Assembly: GCF_003850045.1 (NCBI RefSeq)
Contig: NZ_RQJX01000006.1
Location: 1 to 64,000, forward strand
Origin: Aeromicrobium camelliae
GTDB taxonomy: Bacteria; Actinomycetota; Actinomycetes; Propionibacteriales; Nocardioidaceae
DNA length: 64,000 bases
Direction of reading: 5' to 3'
Below are positions 29,441 to 43,336 of the stretch, one piece after another. How positions within the stretch are numbered: the stretch's first letter is position 1; each line of letters starts with the position of its first letter. The position numbers were made by a program, and so were the translations under genes. Under the pieces are notes generated by a model that ran no database searches, had not been told where the DNA came from, and worked only from the letters and a program-made list of their open reading frames with translations.

Positions 29441-31392
29441 TACCGGCCCCCATCGTCGTCGAGGATCTCCCCTGTGCGGGTGTCGATGGCCGGTCCTGGC
29501 CGGTTCTCCGCGAGGGCTTGCACGATCGATTGTGCCGTAGCCGGACCGATGCCCGGAACCGCCTGGATCTCCTCGGCGGTGGCGGCGCGCAACCGCTTGA
29601 GCGAACCGAAGTGCTTGAGCAGCGCTTTACGCCGCGTCTCCCCCAGACCCGGCACCGGATCCAGCAGGCTCTGAACCATGGACTTGCTACGGCGCGTGCG
29701 GTGGTGCGTGATGGCGAACCGGTGCGCCTCGTCGCGCACCCGCTGAAGCAGATAGAGTCCCTCGCTCGTGCGCGGCAGGATGACCGGGTCCTCGTCGTCG
29801 GGGAGCCAGACCTCCTCGAGCTTCTTGGCCAGGCCGCACAGCGCCACGCCCGTGATGCCGAGTTCGTCCATGGCCTGGTGCGCCGCGGCGACCTGGGGCG
29901 GGCCGCCGTCGACGACGACGAGCGACGGCGCGTAGGCGAACTTGCGAGGTTTGCCGGTCTCCGGGTCGATGCCCGGTTCCTCATCACCCTGGCGATCACG
30001 CGCCCGCAGGTAGTTCTCGAAGCGCCGAGTAATGACCTCGTGCATGGCCGCGACGTCGCTCTGGCCTTCGTGGCGCACCGTGAAACGGCGGTACTCCGAC
30101 TTGCGCGGCAGGCCGTCCTCGAACACGACCATGGACGCGACGATCTCGGTGCCCTGGAGGTTGGAGATGTCGAAACACTCGATCCGCAGGGGCGGCTCGG
30201 ACAGGCCCAGCGCGACCTGGATCTCCTCCAACGCCTGGCTGCGTGCCGTGAGGTCGCCGGACCGCTTGAGCTTGTGCCGGGCCATCGACTGCTTGGCGTT
30301 CTGCTCGACGGTCTCCATGAGCCGCTTCTTGTCGCCGCGCTGCGGCACCCGGATACGGACCGGCCCACCGCGGCGCTCGGCGAGCAGTTGCTCCACCGCC
30401 TCGAGATCGGTGGGCAGTTCGGGCACGAGGATCTGCTTGGGGATGGCCGACTCCGCCGCGTCCTGGTACAGCGTCATGAGCGCGTGCTGCACGAGGTCGG
30501 GCAGCGTCGCGTCGTCCTCCTTGTCGGCCACCCAACCACGCTGACCGCGCACGCGGCCCCCACGCACGGAGAAGATCTGCACCGCGACCTCCAGCGGGTC
30601 GTCGACGAACCCGAAGACGTCGGCATCGGTGCCGTCACCGAGCACCACGGTCTGCTTCTCCAGCACGCGCTGGAGGGCGGCGAGGTCGTCGCGGTACTTC
30701 GCGGCCAGCTCGTACTCCTGGCGTCCGGCGGCCTCGCGCATCTGCTGCTCGATCCGCCGCGTGAACCCGGCCGTCTGACCGCCCATGAACGCGAGGAAGT
30801 CATCGACGATGTCGCGGTGCTCCTCGGCGCTGACCCGGCCGACGCACGGCGCGGAACACTTGCCGATGTCGCCGAGCAGGCACGGACGGCCGATCGCCTT
30901 GGCGCGGCGGTACACGCCGGCCGAGCACGACCGCATGGGAAACACGCGCAGCAGCGTGTCGACGGTGTCGCGGATCGCCCACGCATGCCCGTACGGGCCG
31001 AAGTACCGCACGCCCTTGCGCTGCGCACCCCGCATGACCTGGACGCGCGGGATCTCCTCCCCCACGGTCACGGCGAGCCAGGGATACGACTTGTCGTCGC
31101 GGTACTTGACGTTGAAGCGAGGGTCGAACTCCTTGATCCAGGAGTACTCGAGCGCGAGCGCCTCGACCTCCGTACCGACGACGGTCCATTCGACCGACGC
31201 CGCGGTCGTGACCATCTGCTGCGTACGCGGGTGCAGGTGCGCGATGTCCTGGAAGTACGAGCTCAGCCGCGGCCGAAGAGACTTGGCCTTGCCTACGTAG
31301 ATGACGCGCCGCTCGGCGTCCCGGAAGCGATAGACACCGGGATCGGTGGGGATCTCGCCGGGCCGAGGGCGGTAGGTCGCCGGATCAGCCAC
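29440..31392 (-). CDS. uvrC: UvrC, excinuclease ABC subunit C
   Basis: 650 residues in the standard domain order: N-terminal GIY-YIG nuclease ([20 protein letters not shown] begins at about residue 19), UVR domain (about 205-240), RNase H-like nuclease with [18 protein letters not shown] and VVDGGPPQV, and a C-terminal helix-hairpin-helix. It makes both incisions in nucleotide excision repair. It starts 6 nt after uvrA, so uvrA-uvrC form one unit. Confidence 0.97.
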   Translation of the reverse strand: MADPATYRPRPGEIPTDPGVYRFRDAERRVIYVGKAKSLRPRLSSYFQDIAHLHPRTQQMVTTAASVEWTVVGTEVEALALEYSWIKEFDPRFNVKYRDDKSYPWLAVTVGEEIPRVQVMRGAQRKGVRYFGPYGHAWAIRDTVDTLLRVFPMRSCSAGVYRRAKAIGRPCLLGDIGKCSAPCVGRVSAEEHRDIVDDFLAFMGGQTAGFTRRIEQQMREAAGRQEYELAAKYRDDLAALQRVLEKQTVVLGDGTDADVFGFVDDPLEVAVQIFSVRGGRVRGQRGWVADKEDDATLPDLVQHALMTLYQDAAESAIPKQILVPELPTDLEAVEQLLAERRGGPVRIRVPQRGDKKRLMETVEQNAKQSMARHKLKRSGDLTARSQALEEIQVALGLSEPPLRIECFDISNLQGTEIVASMVVFEDGLPRKSEYRRFTVRHEGQSDVAAMHEVITRRFENYLRARDRQGDEEPGIDPETGKPRKFAYAPSLVVVDGGPPQVAAAHQAMDELGITGVALCGLAKKLEEVWLPDDEDPVILPRTSEGLYLLQRVRDEAHRFAITHHRTRRSKSMVQSLLDPVPGLGETRRKALLKHFGSLKRLRAATAEEIQAVPGIGPATAQSIVQALAENRPGPAIDTRTGEILDDDGGR

Positions 31393-31398
31393 GGAGCA

Positions 31399-34257
<2,859 letters not shown>

Positions 34258-34264
34258 GGTTTCC

Positions 34265-34287
34265 AGCGTAACCAGGCGCACTGACAG
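34265..34287 (-). promoter_or_regulatory. RecA-NDp/PafBC-type DNA-damage promoter of uvrA
   Basis: Minus strand CTGTCAGTG (34287-34279), 8 nt, TACGCT (34270-34265). This fits the mycobacterial LexA-independent consensus TTGTCRGTG-N8-TANNNT with one mismatch. The start codon is 7 nt downstream. The same element precedes uvrB. Confidence 0.8.
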
Positions 34288-34342
34288 TTTCCCGTGGTGA
34301 GCAGGTTCCTCCCGGTGGTGAGTTGTCCCACACCAGGCTCGA

Positions 34343-34348
34343 TACCCT
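34343..34348 (+). promoter_or_regulatory. -10 element of the MBL hydrolase gene
   Basis: TACCCT ends 7 nt before the ATG at 34356, a leaderless arrangement that favours this start over upstream in-frame codons. Confidence 0.5.
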
Positions 34349-34355
34349 CGGTTCC

Positions 34356-35009
34356 ATGACGTACAGCGGACGAGTCGAGGTCGGCGGACCGGTCGACGTG
34401 CAGGATGCCGGGGATCTGCAGATCACCAAACTGGCGGTGGGCCCGATGAGCAACAACGCCTACCTGTTGCGGTGCACACTCACCGGCGAGCAGGCGCTCA
34501 TCGACGCCGCGGACGAGGCCGACCGACTCCTGGAGGTGGCCGGAACCGACGGCATCGCCCGCGTGATCACCACCCACCGGCACGACGACCACGTCCAGGC
34601 CCTCCCCCAAATCGTCGAGGCGACGGGCGCACAGACGATCGCGGGTGAGGACGACGCTGACGCGCTGCCGGTACCGGTCGACCTGCGGGTGCGTACGGGC
34701 GCCCGGGTGCGTGTCGGAACGTGCGAGTTGGAGGTCATCGAGCTCGTCGGGCACACCCCGGGGTCGATCGCCCTCGCCTACGACGACCCCGACGGCATCG
34801 TGCACCTGTTCACGGGTGACTCGCTCTTCCCCGGCGGCGTCGGCAAGACGTGGTCACCCGAGGACTTCGCGAGCCTCATCGACGACGTCGAGACCAGGAT
34901 CTTCGGCCGATTCCCCGACGACACCTGGGTCTACCCCGGCCACGGCGACGACACCACCCTCGGCGCCGAGCGCCCCCGCCTCCCCGAGTGGCGCGCACGC
35001 GGCTGGTAG
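34356..35009 (+). CDS. MBL-fold metallo-hydrolase, glyoxalase II-like
   Basis: 217 residues. Metal motif THRHDDH (about residues 81-87), then [19 protein letters not shown] and [10 protein letters not shown], all expected of zinc-dependent MBL hydrolases. The substrate is unknown; hydroxyacylglutathione-like thioesters or related detoxification are possible. It is divergent from uvrA, and M. tuberculosis also has an MBL hydrolase (Rv1637c) beside uvrA. The stop codon lies inside a large palindrome. Confidence 0.9.
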   Translation: MTYSGRVEVGGPVDVQDAGDLQITKLAVGPMSNNAYLLRCTLTGEQALIDAADEADRLLEVAGTDGIARVITTHRHDDHVQALPQIVEATGAQTIAGEDDADALPVPVDLRVRTGARVRVGTCELEVIELVGHTPGSIALAYDDPDGIVHLFTGDSLFPGGVGKTWSPEDFASLIDDVETRIFGRFPDDTWVYPGHGDDTTLGAERPRLPEWRARGW

Positions 35010-35082
35010 AACCCAGATTTGCGCCCAATTCGTCGACAAAGCCCGGCTTCGGTTGACGGATAAAGCGCAAATCTGGGGTCTA
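35007..35082. repeat. 76-bp imperfect palindrome between convergent genes
   Basis: Arms TAGAACCCAGATTTGCGC (35007-35024) and GCGCAAATCTGGGGTCTA (35065-35082) match at 17 of 18 positions; the 40-bp centre can pair partly as well. It fills the whole MBL-P450 gap, includes the MBL stop codon and is AT-richer than its surroundings. It may be a bidirectional terminator or a small palindromic (REP/MITE-like) insertion. There is no target duplication I can point to. Confidence 0.75.
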
Positions 35083-35084
35083 CG

Positions 35085-36365
35085 TCACCAGGTCACAGGC
35101 AGTTCGTCGATGCCGAAGACGAAGCTCAACTGACGGAATTCGAGTTCGCTCTCGGGCACGGCGATCCCGAGGGTCGGAAAGCGCTGGAGGAGCTTGGGCA
35201 GCACGATGCGCAGTTCCATCCGCGCGAGCTCGGCGCCGATGCAGCGGTGGATGCCATGGCCGAAGGCGAGGTGACCGCTGGAAGGCACCCGATAGGGATC
35301 GAACTCGTCCGGCCGCTCCCCCGCCACCTTCGGGTCGCGGTTGGCAGCGCTGAGCGAGGCCAGGACGACGTCCCCGGCCTTGAGCTTCGTCCCGAACAGC
35401 TCCATGTCCTGCTTGGCGAAGCGCGGGAAGGCCACCTGCACGACCGACAGGTAGCGCAGGAGTTCCTCGATGACCCGGTCGACCGTCTCGCGGTTGCCTG
35501 ACCGGACGAGTTCGGCGTACGCGGGGTCGCGGTGGAGCACGAGCGTGCTCAAGGCGATCATGCCGGCGGTCGTCTCGAAGCCGCCCGTGAACACGCCGTC
35601 GGCGAGCCCCGCGAGGTCGACGTCGCTGATGGCGTCGCCCTCCGCCTGGAGGATCTGGCCGATGAGTCCCGGACCGGGCTCCAGGCGCTGACGCGCGACG
35701 GCATCGAAGAGGAACTCACGTTGTGCCGAGACCGCGCCGAACGCCGCTGCGGCGCCGTTCGTCGCGTCGAAGCGCTGGCTGCCGAGGCGGGCGAAGGCTT
35801 CACGGTCCTCGTAGTCCAGACCCAACAGGGCGCAGATCGTGTTGAACGGCACCGGGAACGCGACGTGCTTCGCGAGGTCCGCCCCGGGCCCCGCAGCCTC
35901 AAGCGCGTCGAGCGCGTCGTCGGCGATCTGCTGGATCATCGGCTCCAGCCGGGCGAGCCGCCGCATGGTGAACTCGGGCGTGACGATCTTGCGCAGCCGG
36001 GTGTGCAGCGGCGGATCGGTGAACCCGAGACCTCCGATGTCATCGGACGTGGCCGGGCCGTCACCACGGAACAGATGACGGATGTCGTTGGAGTAGGTGT
36101 CGCGGGCGGTCAGGACCTCGCGCGTCTCGGCGTAGCCGGTGACCAGATACGCGTTGAACGCGAACGGCAGGTCCAGCTTGCGCATCGGCGATTCGTCCCG
36201 GTACCGCGCCATCTGCGGGACCGGGTCGGTGCCGACGCGCTGCAGCGGCGCCTTCGTGGACTCGGGGATGAACGAGATCCGCGAGAGATCGATTCCGCGC
36301 TTGCGCACGTGACGGCGGGCCAGCGCTCCGCCGATCCGCGCGCCGTAGGACTTCAACAACGACAC
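35085..36365 (-). CDS. Cytochrome P450
   Basis: 426 residues, soluble bacterial class P450. Heme ligand C375 in FGHGIHRCIGAELAR; I-helix GGFETTAG with the acid-Thr pair; K-helix EELLR (ExxR). The substrate cannot be deduced. No ferredoxin or reductase gene lies beside it, so electrons must come from elsewhere. GTG start 6 nt after a -10. Confidence 0.94.
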   Translation of the reverse strand: MSLLKSYGARIGGALARRHVRKRGIDLSRISFIPESTKAPLQRVGTDPVPQMARYRDESPMRKLDLPFAFNAYLVTGYAETREVLTARDTYSNDIRHLFRGDGPATSDDIGGLGFTDPPLHTRLRKIVTPEFTMRRLARLEPMIQQIADDALDALEAAGPGADLAKHVAFPVPFNTICALLGLDYEDREAFARLGSQRFDATNGAAAAFGAVSAQREFLFDAVARQRLEPGPGLIGQILQAEGDAISDVDLAGLADGVFTGGFETTAGMIALSTLVLHRDPAYAELVRSGNRETVDRVIEELLRYLSVVQVAFPRFAKQDMELFGTKLKAGDVVLASLSAANRDPKVAGERPDEFDPYRVPSSGHLAFGHGIHRCIGAELARMELRIVLPKLLQRFPTLGIAVPESELEFRQLSFVFGIDELPVTW

Positions 36366-36371
36366 GGACCG

Positions 36372-36377
36372 ACGTTA
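36372..36377 (-). promoter_or_regulatory. -10 element of the P450 gene
   Basis: TAACGT ends 6 nt before the GTG at 36365, so the gene is probably leaderless. Confidence 0.5.
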
Positions 36378-36452
36378 CACGCAGCAGTTGCTGTAGCGGC
36401 ACATGCGGAGCAGTGTTGAACCACACATCGCTTCGTCGCGCAGGGGGTCCCC

Positions 36453-37862
36453 ATGACCGCATCCGTCGCTCAGCAACCCGCCCTCAAACGGGTCATGGGT
36501 CCCAAGCTCCTGCTGCTGTTCATCGTCGGCGACATCCTCGGCACCGGCGTGTACGCACTGACCGGGCAGGTGGCGGCGGAGGTCGGCGGCGCCGCGTGGC
36601 TCCCGTTCCTCGTCGCATTCGTCGTCGCGCTGCTGACCGCGTTCTCCTACCTCGAGCTGGTGACCAAGTACCCGCAGGCCGCCGGCGCGGCGCTGTACGT
36701 GCACAAGGCGTTCGGCCTGCACATCGTCACGTTCATGATCGCGTTCGCGGTCATGTGCTCGGGCATCACCTCGGCGTCGACGGCTGCCCGCGCCTTCGCC
36801 TCCAACCTCGCCGTCGGCGTCGGCTGGGAGGCCTCGAACCTCGCGATCATGGCGATCGCGCTCGGCTTCATGCTGCTGATCGCCGCGATCAACGTGCGCG
36901 GTCTCAGCGAGGGAGTCGCGACGAACGTGGTGCTCACCCTCGTCGAGCTCTCTGGCCTCCTGCTGGTGATCCTGGTCGGCTTCTACGCGATCGCGGGAGG
37001 CGACGCGGACTGGAGCCGCGTGGTCGCGTTCGATACGCCGCAGGACAAGAACGTCTTCCTGGCCGTCACGACCGCGACGTCGCTCGCGTTCTTCGCCATG
37101 GTGGGGTTCGAGGACTCGGTCAACATGGCTGAGGAGTGCCACGAACCGAGCCGCATCTTCCCCCGCATCCTGCTGACCGGCCTCGGCATCACCGGCGTGA
37201 TCTACATCCTCGTGTCGGTGTGCGCCGTGGCGCTCGTACCCGTCGGGGATCTCGCCGGCAACGACACTCCCCTCGTCACCGTCGTGGAGCGCGGCGCACC
37301 CGGCGTGCCGATCGACGTGCTCATCCCGTTCGTCTCGATGTTCGCGGTCGCCAACTCCGCACTCATCAACATGCTCATGGCGAGCCGGCTGCTGTATGGC
37401 ATGGCGAAGCAACGGGTCATCCCGCTCGCGCTCTCCAGGGTGCACGAGCGTCGCCGCACCCCGTACGTCGCGGTGGGCTTCACGACCCTCATCGCACTCG
37501 CCCTGATCGTGTACGTCTCGGTGGCGAGCGAGAACGCGGTGGCGGTCCTCGGCGGCACGACCTCGCTGCTGCTGCTCGCGGTCTTCGCGGTCGTCAACGT
37601 GGCCGTGCTCGTCCTGCGGCGCGATCCGGTCGAGCATGAGCACTTCCACACGCGCACCTGGATCGCGCTGCTCGGGGCCGCGGCGTGCCTCTATCTGGTC
37701 ACGCCCTTGTCGGGTCGGCCCGTCGCCCAGTACGAGGTGGCGGGCGGCCTTCTGCTGCTCGGCCTCGTCTTGAGTGTCCCGATGTACCTGACGAGCCGGC
37801 GTCGCGGGGAGAACTTGCAGGTGGAACATCCGGAGGACATTCCGCCGCGCGATCTGCCGTGA
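36453..37862 (+). CDS. APC-family amino acid permease
   Basis: 469 residues with about 12 hydrophobic helices. The N-terminal VGDILGTGVYALTGQVA (about residues 25-41) is the helix-1 substrate motif of APC transporters, and the FEDSVNMAEE loop after helix 6 is typical of cationic/neutral amino acid permeases. The C-terminal tail is hydrophilic. Substrate unknown. GGGGG lies upstream of the ATG; the gene is divergent from the P450. Confidence 0.9.
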   Translation: MTASVAQQPALKRVMGPKLLLLFIVGDILGTGVYALTGQVAAEVGGAAWLPFLVAFVVALLTAFSYLELVTKYPQAAGAALYVHKAFGLHIVTFMIAFAVMCSGITSASTAARAFASNLAVGVGWEASNLAIMAIALGFMLLIAAINVRGLSEGVATNVVLTLVELSGLLLVILVGFYAIAGGDADWSRVVAFDTPQDKNVFLAVTTATSLAFFAMVGFEDSVNMAEECHEPSRIFPRILLTGLGITGVIYILVSVCAVALVPVGDLAGNDTPLVTVVERGAPGVPIDVLIPFVSMFAVANSALINMLMASRLLYGMAKQRVIPLALSRVHERRRTPYVAVGFTTLIALALIVYVSVASENAVAVLGGTTSLLLLAVFAVVNVAVLVLRRDPVEHEHFHTRTWIALLGAAACLYLVTPLSGRPVAQYEVAGGLLLLGLVLSVPMYLTSRRRGENLQVEHPEDIPPRDLP

Positions 37863-37881
37863 CGCCGGCTCGACGACGGGA

Positions 37882-38892
37882 TCAGGCCTGGCGGTTACCC
37901 CGCGGCGGCTCGGGCACCTCGGCCTGCTTCTCCGGGTGGCGCGCGGAGTACCACAGGCTCGCCACGGCGGTGATCGCGAGCGTCACGATGATCACGCCCA
38001 GGCTCATGAGGGTCGGGATCTCCGGCACCGGCACGTGCTCACCGCCGTTGATGAACGGCAGTTCGTTCTCGTGCAGCGCGTGCAGGAGCAGCTTGACGCC
38101 GATGTAGAACAGCAGGAACGCCAGACCGTAGGACAAGAACACGAGGCGCTGCAGCAGCCCACCGAGCAAGAAGTACAGCTGGCGCAGTCCCATGAGCGCG
38201 AACACGTTAGCCGTGAAGACGATGTACGGCTCCTGCGTCAGGCCGAAGATCGCCGGGATCGAGTCCAGAGCGAACATGATGTCGGTCGTGCCGAGCGCGA
38301 TGATGACGAGCGCCATCGGCGTGATGACCCGCTTGCCGTTCTCGCGCATGACGAGCTTGAGGCCCGACCACTGGTCGGTCATGTTGAAGCGCTTGCGCGC
38401 GAAACGGACCACGGCGTTCTCGCCGTCGTCATCGTCGTCGTGGCTGGTCGCCAGCTTGATCGCCGTGTAGATGAGGAACGCGCCGAACAGGTAGAAGACC
38501 CAGGCGAAGTTGTTGATCGCCACGGCACCGACGGCGATGAAGATACCCCGGAAGATCAGGGCCAGGATGATGCCGACGAGCAGCGCCTCCTGCTGGTACT
38601 TCCGCGGCACCCCGAAGCTCGCCATGATGATGATGAAGATGAAGAGGTTGTCGATCGAGAGGCTGTACTCGGTCAGCCATCCGGCGAAGAACTCGATGCC
38701 GTAATCGTGCCCGTGGAACATCCACACCCAGATGCCGAAGATGATGGCCAGGCCGACGTAGATCGACAAGGCGATCGACGTCTCGCGGGTGCTCGGCTCA
38801 TGGGGTTTGCGGGCGATGACCAGGATGTCGACCAGCAAGATGCCGACCGTCACCGCGATGGTGATGCCCCATTCGAGCGTCGTGACGTTCAA
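37882..38892 (-). CDS. TerC-family membrane protein, probable Mn2+ exporter
   Basis: 336 residues, seven or more helices. TerC hallmarks: two acidic helix motifs, EYSLSIDNLFIF (about residues 75-86) and GTTDIMFALDSIPAIFG. The loop between the two halves carries DDDDDGENAV. Family members export manganese or help metallate exported proteins. The TTG at 38892 is chosen: GGAGG lies 9 nt upstream, and the upstream in-frame ATG at 38937 falls inside the riboswitch. Confidence 0.9.
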   Translation of the reverse strand: MNVTTLEWGITIAVTVGILLVDILVIARKPHEPSTRETSIALSIYVGLAIIFGIWVWMFHGHDYGIEFFAGWLTEYSLSIDNLFIFIIIMASFGVPRKYQQEALLVGIILALIFRGIFIAVGAVAINNFAWVFYLFGAFLIYTAIKLATSHDDDDDGENAVVRFARKRFNMTDQWSGLKLVMRENGKRVITPMALVIIALGTTDIMFALDSIPAIFGLTQEPYIVFTANVFALMGLRQLYFLLGGLLQRLVFLSYGLAFLLFYIGVKLLLHALHENELPFINGGEHVPVPEIPTLMSLGVIIVTLAITAVASLWYSARHPEKQAEVPEPPRGNRQA

Positions 38893-38901
38893 GGAAGGTG
38901 T

Positions 38902-38927
38902 CCTCCGGTTGTGATGGGTACCGGAGG
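38902..38927 (-). promoter_or_regulatory. Shine-Dalgarno-sequestering hairpin of terC
   Basis: Minus strand CCTCCGG (38927-38921) is perfectly complementary to CCGGAGG (38908-38902), the terC ribosome-binding site, across a 12-nt loop. The same CCTCCG is the 3' strand of the riboswitch P1 helix, so the two helices exclude each other. Ligand binding would therefore free the site and turn translation on. Confidence 0.75.
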
Positions 38928-39017
38928 TCTCTTCCACCGCCGTGGCGGCTCACAGCACCGGAGCACTCCCGTGAGGCTCGTGATGACGGCACTGCGACGA
39001 AGGAATACTCCCCTCCG
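38922..39017 (-). ncRNA. yybP-ykoY (Mn2+) riboswitch upstream of terC
   Basis: The minus-strand leader contains the class signatures: GGGGAGTA (39013-39006), CCGTCATCACGAG (from about 38989) and GAGACCT near the 3' end, closed by P1 CGGAGG/CCTCCG (39017-39012 with 38927-38922). yybP-ykoY RNAs bind Mn2+ and very often control TerC genes. The identification is by motif; no covariance search was possible. Confidence 0.85.
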
Positions 39018-39029
39018 TCCGACATTCTT

Positions 39030-39035
39030 ACAGTA
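39030..39035 (-). promoter_or_regulatory. -10 element of the terC leader
   Basis: TACTGT ends 7 nt before about 39022, placing the transcript start just ahead of the riboswitch P1 helix. Confidence 0.4.
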
Positions 39036-39073
39036 CGCGCCCCCGGCGGTTTGCCCACCCCGAGCGGGTGCGT

Positions 39074-41158
<2,085 letters not shown>

Positions 41159-41165
41159 ACCCTCC

Positions 41166-41188
41166 AGCGTACGCACCGGCACCGACAA
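41166..41188 (-). promoter_or_regulatory. RecA-NDp/PafBC-type DNA-damage promoter of uvrB
   Basis: Minus strand TTGTCGGTG (41188-41180), 8 nt, TACGCT (41171-41166): a perfect fit to TTGTCRGTG-N8-TANNNT. The uvrB ATG follows after 7 nt. Confidence 0.88.
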
Positions 41189-41197
41189 CGCCGCCGA

Positions 41198-41203
41198 TAC
41201 AGT
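41198..41203 (+). promoter_or_regulatory. -10 element of the TetR gene
   Basis: TACAGT ends 6 nt before the ATG at 41210, again leaderless. It lies only 10 nt from the uvrB promoter on the other strand, so the two promoters may interfere. Confidence 0.5.
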
Positions 41204-41209
41204 GAGCCC

Positions 41210-41881
41210 ATGCCTGCGGAGGAACGGCGCGCGCGCCGCACGCGCGAGATCGTCGAGGCGACACGTCGCCTCTTCGATGAGCGCGGCATGCGAGCAGCTC
41301 AGATCGAGGACATCGCCAAAGCGGTGGGCATCAACCGCGCGATCATCTACCGGCACTTCACCACGAAGGAAGAACTCTTCGCGATGACGCTCGTCGACTA
41401 CCTCGGCGAACTCGAGTCGCGCATCGCCGAGGCCGACGCCCGGGCTGAGTCCCCCATCGACCGGCTCGACGCTCAGGCCGATGCGTTCTTCGCCTACGGC
41501 GCCGAGTACCCGGCGTTCGTCGACTGCGCGCAAGCGCTGCTGCGGTTCCGCGGCACCGACCTCGTGGACGAGGTCAGCCAGGAGCGGCTCATCGAGCTGG
41601 GCCAGGCCATGTTCCTGTGCCTCAACCACGTGGTGCGAGCACTCGAGGACGGCACCGCCGCCGGCGAGTTCGCCGTGGCCGATCCGCAGCTGCTGTCCAA
41701 CATCCTGTACGCCGAGGGGCTCGGCGTCCTCAATCTCGTCAACTTCCAGAAGTCCGTGCGCTCGCTGCGCTCCGGCCTGCCGTTCATGGACGACCTGCCG
41801 TTCGACGACGTCGTGGCGCACGCCAAGCGATCACTCATCGCGATGGCCGTCGGAACGGCTCGTCCTGCCGACCCGCGCTGA
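41210..41881 (+). CDS. TetR-family transcriptional regulator
   Basis: 223 residues. The N-terminal DNA-binding domain ends [20 protein letters not shown] (about residues 38-57), the TetR recognition helix region. The C-terminal ligand domain is mostly helical. It is convergent with the thiolase gene; M. tuberculosis has a TetR gene (Rv0238) close to htdX-fabG4-fadA2, so control of the following fatty-acid genes is likely but unproven. Confidence 0.9.
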   Translation: MPAEERRARRTREIVEATRRLFDERGMRAAQIEDIAKAVGINRAIIYRHFTTKEELFAMTLVDYLGELESRIAEADARAESPIDRLDAQADAFFAYGAEYPAFVDCAQALLRFRGTDLVDEVSQERLIELGQAMFLCLNHVVRALEDGTAAGEFAVADPQLLSNILYAEGLGVLNLVNFQKSVRSLRSGLPFMDDLPFDDVVAHAKRSLIAMAVGTARPADPR

Positions 41882-41905
41882 ACGCGCGCCGGCAGGACGA
41901 GGGGC

Positions 41906-43216
41906 TCACGCCTCGAGGATCGCGACGACGCCTTGGCCGCCCGCCGCGCAGATGGAGATCAGGCCGCGGCCCGATCCCTTCTCGTGCAGCAGCTTCGCGA
42001 GGTTGGCCACGATCCGGCCGCCGGTCGCAGCGAACGGGTGCGCGGCCGCCAGCGAGGACCCCTTGACGTTGAGCTTGCTGCGGTCGATCGATCCGAGCGG
42101 AGCGTCGAGCCCGAGCCGCTGCTTGCAGTAGTCGGCGTCTTCCCACGCGGCCAGCGTCGTGAGCACCTGGGACGCGAAGGCCTCGTGGATCTCGTAGAAG
42201 TCGAAATCCTGAAGGCTCAGGCCGTTGCGCTCGAGCATGCGCGGCACCGCGTAGACCGGCGCCATGAGCAGGCCTTCGCCGCCGTTGACGTAGTCGACAG
42301 CGGCGGTCTCGTAGTCGGTGATGTAGGCCAGCGGCTCCCAGCCGCGGCGCGCCGCCTCGTCCTCCGAGGCGAGCAGGACGGTGGAGGCGCCGTCGGACAG
42401 CGGCGTCGAGTTGGCAGCGGTCATCGTCGCCGCATCGCCCAACTGCTTACCGAACACCGGCTTGAGCTTCGCGAGCTTCTCGACGCTGGAGTCCGGACGC
42501 AGGTTGGTGTCCCGCTCCACGCCGAGGAACGGCGTCACGAGGTCGTCCTGCCAGCCCTCGTCGTACGAGGCGGCGAGGTTGCGGTGCGACGCGACGGCCA
42601 GTTCGTCCTGCGCCTCGCGGGTGACACCCCACTCGTGACCGGTCAGCGCCTGGCTGTCGCCCATCGAGAGCCCGGTGCGCGGCTCCTCATTGCGGGGCTG
42701 GTCCGGAGCGAGATGATGCGGGCGGATCTTGCTCAACAGTTTCAGTCGCGTGGCCGTGTCCTTGGCAGCGTTGACCTGGATGAGGATCTTGCGCAGCGAG
42801 TCGCCGACGGCGAGCGGGGCGTCGCTCGTCGTGTCGGTGCCGCCCGCGATGCCGAACTCGATCTTGCCGAGGGCGATCTTGTTGGCGACCTGGATCGTGG
42901 CCTGGATGCCCGTGTCGCAGGCCTGCTGGATGTCGACGGCGGGCGTGGCCGGCGAGAGCTTGGAGCCGAGCACGGTCTCCCGGGTGAGGTTGAAGTCGCG
43001 GCTGTGCTTGAGCACCGCGCCGGCGACGACCTCGCCTGCGCGCTCGCCTTCGAGCCCGAAGCGCTCGACGAGGCCGTTGAGCGCGGCCGTGAGCATCTCC
43101 TGGTTGGAGACGCCGGCGTACACGGTGTTGGACCGGGCGAACGGGATGCGGTTGCCGCCGATCACCGCGACGCGGCGCACGGCCGCGGGCTGGGGTGCTG
43201 ACTTCGCAGACGCCAT
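41906..43216 (-). CDS. Acetyl-CoA C-acyltransferase (FadA2/FadI-like thiolase)
   Basis: 436 residues. Acyl-accepting C100 in QQACDTGIQ, the GTPPLS-type second motif varied, His in YEIHEAFASQVL, and the second active Cys in SICAAGGQG near the C-terminus. It closely resembles M. tuberculosis FadA2 (Rv0243), also divergent from a FabG4-like gene. It cleaves or forms beta-ketoacyl-CoA. AAAGG precedes the ATG. Confidence 0.93.
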   Translation of the reverse strand: MASAKSAPQPAAVRRVAVIGGNRIPFARSNTVYAGVSNQEMLTAALNGLVERFGLEGERAGEVVAGAVLKHSRDFNLTRETVLGSKLSPATPAVDIQQACDTGIQATIQVANKIALGKIEFGIAGGTDTTSDAPLAVGDSLRKILIQVNAAKDTATRLKLLSKIRPHHLAPDQPRNEEPRTGLSMGDSQALTGHEWGVTREAQDELAVASHRNLAASYDEGWQDDLVTPFLGVERDTNLRPDSSVEKLAKLKPVFGKQLGDAATMTAANSTPLSDGASTVLLASEDEAARRGWEPLAYITDYETAAVDYVNGGEGLLMAPVYAVPRMLERNGLSLQDFDFYEIHEAFASQVLTTLAAWEDADYCKQRLGLDAPLGSIDRSKLNVKGSSLAAAHPFAATGGRIVANLAKLLHEKGSGRGLISICAAGGQGVVAILEA

Positions 43217-43298
43217 GACGAGGACCTTTCTTCGCAGGGGCGATGCATCGCTGTGGACTCACCGGGGACGGCAAGCTACAGTCACAGTAACGCGTTCA

Positions 43299-43313
43299 GA
43301 TACCGATGGTATC
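43299..43313. promoter_or_regulatory. Candidate operator between thiolase and fabG genes
   Basis: GATACC-GAT-GGTATC is a perfect palindrome with a 3-nt centre, in the 120-nt gap between divergent fatty-acid genes. Its size suits a TetR dimer; the TetR gene at 41210 is the obvious candidate regulator. Confidence 0.5.
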
Positions 43314-43336
43314 CGAGAGATAGGACACATGTCGCG

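Noticed and set aside
38893-38937. Upstream ATG extension of TerC
   Set aside because: It lies within the riboswitch 3' end and expression platform, is not hydrophobic, and the GGAGG-spaced TTG at 38892 gives the usual MNV-type N-terminus.
41159-41821. N-terminal extension of UvrB
   Set aside because: The frame is open through the oppositely oriented TetR gene by chance. The family N-terminus and damage promoter place the start at 41158.
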